In this document: one piece after another, positions 1-5,587 of the stretch
How positions within the stretch are numbered: position 1 is the first letter of the stretch
How the letters are laid out: the number at the start of each line of letters is the position of its first letter
DNA from: Verrucomicrobiota bacterium
GTDB taxonomy: Bacteria > Verrucomicrobiota > Verrucomicrobiia > Chthoniobacterales > UBA10450
Assembly: GCA_003221375.1 (NCBI GenBank)
Contig: QHRI01000045.1
Location: 1-5,587, forward strand
Length of the DNA stretch: 5,587 nucleotides
Direction of reading: 5' to 3'
Translations under genes and position numbers: made by a program
Notes under the pieces: model-generated
The model's input: only the letters and a program-made list of their open reading frames with translations
Told to the model about the DNA's origin: nothing
The model's database searches: none

Positions 1-285
1 CAGTTATCTGCTTTGCATGCTTTCGAATATGGCGCGCAAGCGTCGGCGGTGCATGGCGGATTGCGGGCGCGTTTAGTAAATGCACTCGCGCCGCCTGGGT
101 ATTTGGCTGCCTTGCGCGACGCGCGGCTGCACGCGACACAGCTCGATGTCATCGAGTCCCCGCTGCAAGTACGCGCGCTGCGTTTATTCGGAGATGGGGT
201 TAATTGCGTTTATGAATGCCACGTCTCCGCCGCTGACAGGCTCCTCGCTGAAGGCCGCGTTACGATCGTGCAGCGCGATGTGTGA
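1..285 (+). CDS. hotdog-fold 3-hydroxyacyl-ACP dehydratase-like protein, C-terminal part (5' end outside window)
   Basis: The frame is open from the first base, giving 94 visible residues and a TGA stop. The stretch AFEYGAQASAVHGG (visible residues 7-20) resembles the central helix of FabA/FabZ-type hotdog dehydratases. In FabZ the helix carries the catalytic Glu in an E-x-x-A-Q context, and here E9 and Q13 fit that pattern. The remainder, with PPGYLAALRDARLHATQLD and a final beta strand RVTIVQRD, resembles the dehydratases found in aryl-polyene and related lipid clusters, which are often misannotated as phosphotransferases. The expected role is dehydration of 3-hydroxyacyl-ACP in the cytoplasm. 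The HFPGxP-type His region would lie upstream, so catalytic completeness cannot be judged. The gene converges with fabG, which performs the preceding reduction step, but the two cannot share a transcript. Family assignment is good; the pathway (aryl polyene or other) is inferred. Confidence 0.72.
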   Translation, partial: QLSALHAFEYGAQASAVHGGLRARLVNALAPPGYLAALRDARLHATQLDVIESPLQVRALRLFGDGVNCVYECHVSAADRLLAEGRVTIVQRDV

Positions 286-298
286 ATAACGAACATCG

Positions 299-386
299 AA
301 GTCTAATGACGGAGGAATGACTAAACACTCACGTTTGAAAGGCATTTGAAAATTCGGATTTGATTCGTCATTTGTGCTTCGTCATT
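299..386. repeat. intergenic inverted set of ATGACGAA-like repeat units
   Basis: The spacer between the two convergent genes is built from short related units. On the plus strand, 305-328 holds AATGACGGAGG followed by AATGACTAAACAC. On the minus strand, 387-361 holds AATGACGAAGCACA followed directly by AATGACGAATCAAA, a 14-bp period, and then TCCGAATTTTC. The two sets face each other. Units of the type AATGACGAAGCACGAATGACGAATC are, from memory, common interspersed intergenic sequence in Verrucomicrobia. Their function is not established. The placement between two gene ends would suit a transcription-end or structural role, but no T-tract terminator is evident. Confidence 0.5.
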
Positions 387-390
387 TTCA

Positions 391-1134
391 TCACATCACA
401 ATTCCGCCGTCGACGCACAACACCTGACCGGTGATGTAACCGGCTTCAGAAGACGCGAGAAATGCCACTACATTGGCAATGTCTTCGGGCGTGCCTGTTT
501 TACCGAGCGGAATTTTTGATTGAATGGAATTCTTAATTTCATTGGAAAGTCCCGCGGTCATGTCTGTGGTGATGAATCCCGGCGCCACGGCGTTTACGGT
601 GATATTGCGGCTCGCCAATTCGCGGGCAAGCGACTTGGTAAATCCGATCACGCCCGCCTTGCTAGCCGCGTAATTTGTCTGCCCTGCGTTCCCAATCAAA
701 CCGATCACCGAACTGATGTTGATGATGCGACCGTCCCGCTGTTTGGTCATCGCGCGAATAATGGCGTGCACAAAACTGAACGCGCCGCGCAAATTCGTGT
801 TAACAACTGAATCCCAATCCTCGAGTGACATTCTCATGGCAAGCCCGTCACGAGTCACACCGGCGTTGTTCACCAGAATGTCGACTCTGCCAAAATCGCT
901 GAGAATCCCGGTGCCGATTTTTTGCACCGCCGCATGGTCCACGACATCGACCGTGTAGGCCTTTGCCGCGTCAGCACGAATTGCGTTGATCTGATCGGCG
1001 ACCTTTCTTGCGTTTGCTTCCGTGCGACTCACGCACGCCACACGCGCTCCTTCATTTGCCAGTCGCAACGCGATAGCTTGCCCAATTCCCCGGCCCGCTC
1101 CGGTAACAATCGCAACTTGATTTTCAAACCTCAT
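391..1134 (-). CDS. fabG: 3-oxoacyl-ACP reductase FabG (SDR family)
   Basis: NADPH-dependent reduction of 3-oxoacyl-ACP to 3-hydroxyacyl-ACP, the first reductive step of each fatty-acid elongation cycle; cytoplasmic. The product is 247 residues, the normal FabG length. It is a classical short-chain dehydrogenase: Rossmann motif TGAGRGIG at 11-18, R37 after the second strand (NADP preference), D63-V64 for the adenine ring, NNAG at 89-92, and the catalytic tetrad N114, S142, Y155 and K159 (YAASK). PGFITTDM lies at 185-192 and the C-terminus is VDGGIVM. R133 and R176 align with E. coli R129 and R172, which dock ACP. This supports true FabG rather than another SDR. It lies 81 bp downstream of uppS on the same strand, so read-through is possible. 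The start is the ATG just before RFENQVAIVTGAG; no clear Shine-Dalgarno precedes it (AAAAAGAAT only). It could serve either core fatty-acid synthesis or the neighbouring dehydratase's pathway. Confidence 0.95.
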   Translation of the reverse strand: MRFENQVAIVTGAGRGIGQAIALRLANEGARVACVSRTEANARKVADQINAIRADAAKAYTVDVVDHAAVQKIGTGILSDFGRVDILVNNAGVTRDGLAMRMSLEDWDSVVNTNLRGAFSFVHAIIRAMTKQRDGRIINISSVIGLIGNAGQTNYAASKAGVIGFTKSLARELASRNITVNAVAPGFITTDMTAGLSNEIKNSIQSKIPLGKTGTPEDIANVVAFLASSEAGYITGQVLCVDGGIVM

Positions 1135-1215
1135 ATTCTTTTTAAAGAGTGAAAATTAGCTTTTTACATCTCACTATGTCGAGGTGCACAAAACCGCACG
1201 GGGCATCGATATCGT

Positions 1216-1932
1216 CTATACCACCACTCCGTAGCGGCGCTGGCGACGACCAAATTCTTCGACGGCCGCAATAAGATCTTTTTTGGTAAAATCGGGCCAG
1301 AGCTTAGGTGTGATGTACATCTCCGTATAAGATGTTTGCCAAAGAAGGAAGTTGGACAGACGCATTTCGCCTGAAGTGCGGATAAGAAGATCGGGATCGG
1401 GATAGTACCGTGTGTAAAGGTGTTTGCTGAACATCTCCACATCGATCATCGCCTTGTCGATGTGACCGAGCTCGATGGCGCGAAGCAAACTTTTGATACC
1501 GTCGATGATTTCGAGACGGCCTCCATAACTCAGGGCGAAAATGAGAGTCAAACCAGTGTTGCCGGCAGTTTGCTCGATTGTTTTGTGAAGTTGTTCCTGC
1601 GAACTTGCGGGTAAATCAGTCAAGCGGCCGATCGCCTGAAGACGCACATTTTTCTCCACCAATTCCGGCGTCTTTTCCTTCAAGAATTTTTCGAGCAGGC
1701 GCATGAGCGCGAGAACTTCAGTCTTGGGGCGTTGCCAGTTTTCCGCGGAGAAAGCGTAAAGCGTGAGATATTCCACCTTTAATTCACCACATCCTTCTAC
1801 GCACTGGCGAACAGCCTGGGCGCCGGCTTCGTGTCCTTTGATGCGCGGCAGACCGCGCGCCTTGGCCCACCGGCCGTTACCGTCCATGATGATCGCAATG
1901 TGACGAGGAACGCTCTTCACGTTCGCAGGCAT
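1216..1932 (-). CDS. uppS: isoprenyl transferase (undecaprenyl diphosphate synthase, cis-prenyltransferase)
   Basis: Condenses isopentenyl diphosphate onto farnesyl diphosphate with cis geometry to give the C55 carrier precursor for peptidoglycan and surface polysaccharide. The product is 238 residues, typical for the family. Motifs in order: HIAIIMDGNGRWA at 11-23 with the Mg/diphosphate Asp D17; KGHEAG at 32-37; YAFSAENWQRP at 59-69 with the conserved S-x-E-N-W; ALSYGGR at 133-139, where the family usually has Asn in place of S135; PDPDLLIRTSGE at 178-189; and the region from S193 to E204 (NFLLWQ, Y202, E204) that closes the active site. It starts 2 bp after the purA stop, so the two are almost certainly co-transcribed and probably translationally coupled. 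No strong Shine-Dalgarno is seen, consistent with coupling. The product, undecaprenyl diphosphate, is the substrate of UppP, whose damaged gene lies about 2.6 kb upstream in the same orientation. Confidence 0.95.
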   Translation of the reverse strand: MPANVKSVPRHIAIIMDGNGRWAKARGLPRIKGHEAGAQAVRQCVEGCGELKVEYLTLYAFSAENWQRPKTEVLALMRLLEKFLKEKTPELVEKNVRLQAIGRLTDLPASSQEQLHKTIEQTAGNTGLTLIFALSYGGRLEIIDGIKSLLRAIELGHIDKAMIDVEMFSKHLYTRYYPDPDLLIRTSGEMRLSNFLLWQTSYTEMYITPKLWPDFTKKDLIAAVEEFGRRQRRYGVVV

Positions 1933-1934
1933 GG

Positions 1935-4026
<2,092 letters not shown>

Positions 4027-4084
4027 AGATCGTCGTGATAAGCAACTTCGACCCGCTCGCAAGCCCCCGTTCACAAAAAGCCGC

Positions 4085-4492
4085 TTAACCAGTTGCCCGC
4101 GTGACCTTGATCACAGGCAGCGGGAAGCGCATCCGCAATTCGTTTTCCAGATAAATCTCCACGTTATGCAAGCCGTATTGCTGAAACTGCACGCCGCCAA
4201 AATAGTGAACATTGGTCGCGTGGCCTTCCATTTCCTTCAAAACAAATTCCACTTCTGCCTGCGCGATGACCTGTTGTTCGTCAACGCCAATGATGCGGGA
4301 TTTTTGCCGAAATTTTCCCGCTCCACTGCACCAGCGCGTCCAGATGCAAAGCCGGATGTAGTTGATCGGCAGAGCCGGCGCAGGGATGACACTCAACACG
4401 CCCACGAGGGTTTGCATACCATTGATCTCGCAGCGCACGTCCTCACACAGGACAGCACTTTGCAGATCGGGAAGAATAACATCGGTTCCCAT
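4085..4492 (-). CDS. DUF6941-like protein, unknown function
   Basis: 135 residues from the ATG at 4492 (MGTDVILPDLQSAVLCEDVR). I recognise the layout of the DUF6941 family: an early LCEDVR (15-20) and N-G-x-x-T-L-V-G-V (24-32), then a central RLCIWTRWCSGAGKF, and a late F-x-x-x-G-x-x-x-V-E-I-Y-L-E-N-E-L-R-M-R-F-P-L-P-V stretch. The pattern suggests a small all-beta cytoplasmic protein. It has no signal peptide or membrane segment and no known enzymatic role. The frame is open further upstream to 4588, but that part overlaps the end of uppP and reads as its out-of-frame shadow, so the inner ATG, 10 bp after the uppP stop, is the better start. It is followed by the Pro-rich exported protein gene, likely in the same transcript. 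The gene appears intact despite the damage immediately upstream. Family identification is from memory. Confidence 0.75.
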   Translation of the reverse strand: MGTDVILPDLQSAVLCEDVRCEINGMQTLVGVLSVIPAPALPINYIRLCIWTRWCSGAGKFRQKSRIIGVDEQQVIAQAEVEFVLKEMEGHATNVHYFGGVQFQQYGLHNVEIYLENELRMRFPLPVIKVTRATG

Positions 4493-4502
4493 GTCCAATC
4501 GA

Positions 4503-4844
4503 TTACATGATTCCACGCACCAACAGCACCAATAACCCAATACCGAGAATAATCCGATAAATCGCGAAAGGCACAAACCCCCGGGCACGCACCCAATTCA
4601 TAAACCAGGCGACCACGCCCAATGCTACGAAAAACGAAACGATAAATCCGATCGCGAGCACGATCCATTCGTGAGGATTCATAGTCAGCGGCGCAATACC
4701 CGCTTCATGATGATGTGGCATCACGGTCTTCAAAAAATCAAACCCTGTCGCCACCACCATTGTCGGCATCGATAAGAAAAACGAAAATTCGAGCGCGGCT
4801 GGACGCGACAGACCTGCAACCTGGCCGGCAGCGATGGTGGACAT
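4503..4844 (-). pseudogene. uppP: uppP C-terminal piece (undecaprenyl-diphosphate phosphatase), separated from its N-terminus
   Basis: The 113 codons read MSTIAAGQVAGLSRPAALEF onward, with three hydrophobic segments (about 18-35, 60-82 and 90-110) and the family-typical near-C-terminal FVPFAIYRIILGIG. This matches UppP/BacA from just after the P-G-x-S-R-S motif to the natural C-terminus and stop. In an intact protein the residues before this Met would be S-R-S. Here the bases before it read W-C-C in frame, so similarity stops within a few bases of 4844. The piece is in a different frame from the N-terminal piece. No frameshift can rejoin them, because the intervening 160 bp do not encode the missing UppP middle in any frame. 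The Met at 4844 is an internal family Met, not a natural start. Expression as a separate protein is unlikely to be functional. Confidence 0.85.
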
Positions 4845-5011
4845 CCAACAACACGAGAAACAGCGTGTTTATGGCTGTATTGATGCACGCCTCTTGGAAC
4901 ACCTTCTATGCTGCGAGCCTGATCCGGCTTTTCCCAACTCCGACTGTGCTCGGCAGCTACTCGAACCTCACGATAGCCGCGTGGATATTGGCGTTAGTTG
5001 TCATTGCGGTG
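4841..5011 (+). pseudogene. CPBP/CAAX-type intramembrane protease, C-terminal fragment embedded in uppP
   Basis: On the strand opposite to uppP, about 55 codons read as a membrane protein end. From 4847 the sequence is NNTRNSVFMAVLMHASWN, then TFYAASLIRLFPTPTVLGSY, then a hydrophobic segment TIAAWILALVVIAV. H-A-S-W-N fits the H-x-x-x-N third motif of the CPBP (Abi/CAAX protease) family, with His codon 4886-4888 and Asn codon 4898-4900, preceded by the usual S-V-x-x-A-x-L-x-H helix and followed by one last membrane helix. The first two motifs (E-E-x-x-x-R and F-x-x-x-H) are absent. On both sides the frame simply continues into antisense uppP sequence (4715-5122 is open), without a natural start or stop. 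So this is an internal fragment of a gene, not a gene. Family assignment comes from motif and hydrophobicity only. Confidence 0.65.
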
Positions 5012-5304
5012 ACAACAAACGCGATCAATGTAAGGCTTAACGGATGCGTCAAAATAGTGCGATCGCCGCGCTCGCCTCTCGGGAACGTGCGAACAAACTG
5101 CACGATGCGGTGCCAAAAATAGACCGGCAACGCCAGGATGGCGCCAAGCTGGATAACGATCGTGTACATTTTCCAGAACCCGTCGTGCAGATCGATGTGC
5201 AGCAAGGCTTCGCAGATACGCAAATGCGCGGTAGAGCTTACCGGAAGGAATTCAGTCAGTCCTTCGACGATTCCAAGAAAGACTGACAGCAGATATTCGT
5301 ACAT
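4957..5304 (-). pseudogene. uppP: uppP N-terminal piece (undecaprenyl-diphosphate phosphatase), truncated
   Basis: UppP removes a phosphate from undecaprenyl diphosphate at the membrane to regenerate the lipid carrier; bacitracin resistance is the classical phenotype. Residues 1-100 are well conserved: a first membrane segment, then EGLTEFLPVSSTAH at 14-27, whose E14, E18 and S24 correspond to E. coli BacA E17, E21 and S27. These are followed by DGFWKMYTIVIQLGAILALP (41-60) and HPLSLTLIAFVVTA ending at residue 100 (about 5005). After that come 15 unrelated residues and a stop. A full UppP needs roughly 70 further residues, including P-G-x-S-R-S with the catalytic Arg, before the C-terminal piece at 4503-4844. 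The start at 5304 matches the family; no strong ribosome binding site is visible. It lies 70 bp after the PII gene in the same direction. As read here the product cannot be active. Confidence 0.88.
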
Positions 5305-5359
5305 GGTTTTGTTTCGCTAAAGCGTTGCGAATGGCATTTCTATCGTAACGTTTTAACGG

Positions 5360-5376
5360 GAGGCGTCTCGCGCCTC
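5360..5376 (-). other. short hairpin at the end of the PII gene
   Basis: GAGGCG (5360-5365) and CGCCTC (5371-5376) pair over 6 bp with a 5-base loop, overlapping the PII stop codon. The sequence after it on the minus strand is CCGTTAAAACG, with no U-run, so a canonical intrinsic terminator is not supported. It could be a weak end structure or chance. Confidence 0.25.
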
Positions 5377-5587
5377 ACAATGCCTCCGTTCCGCGTTCAC
5401 CTGTCCGAATTCGCACCGCTTCTTCAACCTCGGTCACAAAGATTTTCCCATCGCCGATCTTGCCCGTTTTGGCGGCTCCCAAAATTGCTTCGACTGCCCG
5501 TTGCGCGCGGTCGTCGGTAACAACCATCTCGAATTTTATTTTTGGAAGAAAATCAACCGTGTACTCCGTACCGCGATAAATTTCACT
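5375..5587 (-). CDS. PII family nitrogen regulatory protein, C-terminal part (5' end outside window)
   Basis: PII proteins are small trimeric cytoplasmic sensors of 2-oxoglutarate and ATP/ADP that control glutamine synthetase, ammonium channels and nitrogen regulators. The 70 visible residues begin SEIYRGTEYTVDFLPKIK and align without gaps to residues 43-112 of E. coli GlnB, giving a normal total of 112. The T-loop keeps Y46 and the modification site Y51 (RG-x-EY). The nucleotide-binding B-loop TGKIGDGKIF (visible 41-50) and C-loop VRIRTGE (visible 58-64) are intact. The gene ends with TGA at 5375-5377. GlnB and GlnK cannot be told apart from the C-terminal part alone, and no amtB or glnA is visible, so I leave the symbol blank. 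It is the most upstream minus-strand gene here and could share a transcript with the uppP remnant 70 bp downstream. Confidence 0.93.
   Translation of the reverse strand, partial: SEIYRGTEYTVDFLPKIKFEMVVTDDRAQRAVEAILGAAKTGKIGDGKIFVTEVEEAVRIRTGERGTEAL

Noticed and set aside
1164..1442. 92-codon minus-strand frame overlapping the end of uppS
   Set aside because: It is the out-of-frame shadow of the conserved uppS C-terminus.
4493..4588. N-terminal extension of the DUF6941-like gene
   Set aside because: The extra residues (Cys/Trp-rich) come from reading the uppP C-terminus out of frame. The inner ATG just after the uppP stop fits the family start.
4715..5122. A 135-codon plus-strand open frame spanning the uppP locus, as a complete gene
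   Set aside because: Only the part from about 4841 to 5011 looks like protein (CPBP end). Both flanks are the antisense of conserved uppP, and there is no natural start or stop for the CPBP part.
4503..5304. Simple frameshift in uppP
   Set aside because: I translated the 160 bp between the pieces on the minus strand in all three frames. All hit stops quickly and none gives the expected UppP middle, so this is a replacement and not an indel.
5360..5376. Intrinsic terminator after the PII gene
   Set aside because: There is a 6-bp stem but no U-tract on the transcribed strand, so it is listed only as a hairpin.

Overview
The window reads as a stretch of bacterial chromosome, most likely from a soil-type Verrucomicrobium (Chthoniobacterales-like). 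This placement is an inference. It rests on the UppP N-terminal sequence style, a Pro/Thr/Ser/Glu-rich exported protein, and an intergenic element built from ATGACGAA-type units of the kind I associate with that phylum. No database search was possible. Base composition is moderate, and most starts lack a strong Shine-Dalgarno sequence.

Layout, left to right. The plus strand opens with the C-terminal 94 codons of a hotdog-fold 3-hydroxyacyl-ACP dehydratase-like gene (1-285). A 105-bp spacer follows, carrying two inverted sets of ATGACGAA-like repeats. Everything after that is transcribed leftward on the minus strand. In transcription order from the right edge it is: a PII signalling protein (glnB/glnK, 5' end outside the window), uppP (disrupted), a DUF6941-like protein, a Pro-rich exported protein, a 307-bp stretch with no convincing gene but a strong hairpin, purA, uppS (2 bp after purA) and fabG.

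Functionally this is mostly housekeeping. PurA makes adenylosuccinate in AMP synthesis. UppS makes undecaprenyl diphosphate, and UppP would dephosphorylate it to the carrier lipid for peptidoglycan and O-antigen assembly. FabG and the dehydratase do consecutive reduction and dehydration chemistry on acyl-ACP, but they are convergent and so not in one operon. PII reports nitrogen and energy status.

The one real anomaly is uppP. Its first 100 residues and last ~113 residues are well preserved, but the middle (about 70 residues, including the PGxSRS motif with the catalytic Arg) is missing. In its place are about 160 bp that read in the opposite direction as the C-terminal end of a CPBP/CAAX-type intramembrane protease (HASWN motif). 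This is either a real gene-inactivating replacement or an assembly chimera. I see no CRISPR, tRNA, rRNA, insertion sequence or defence system, and no evidence for a new multi-gene system.
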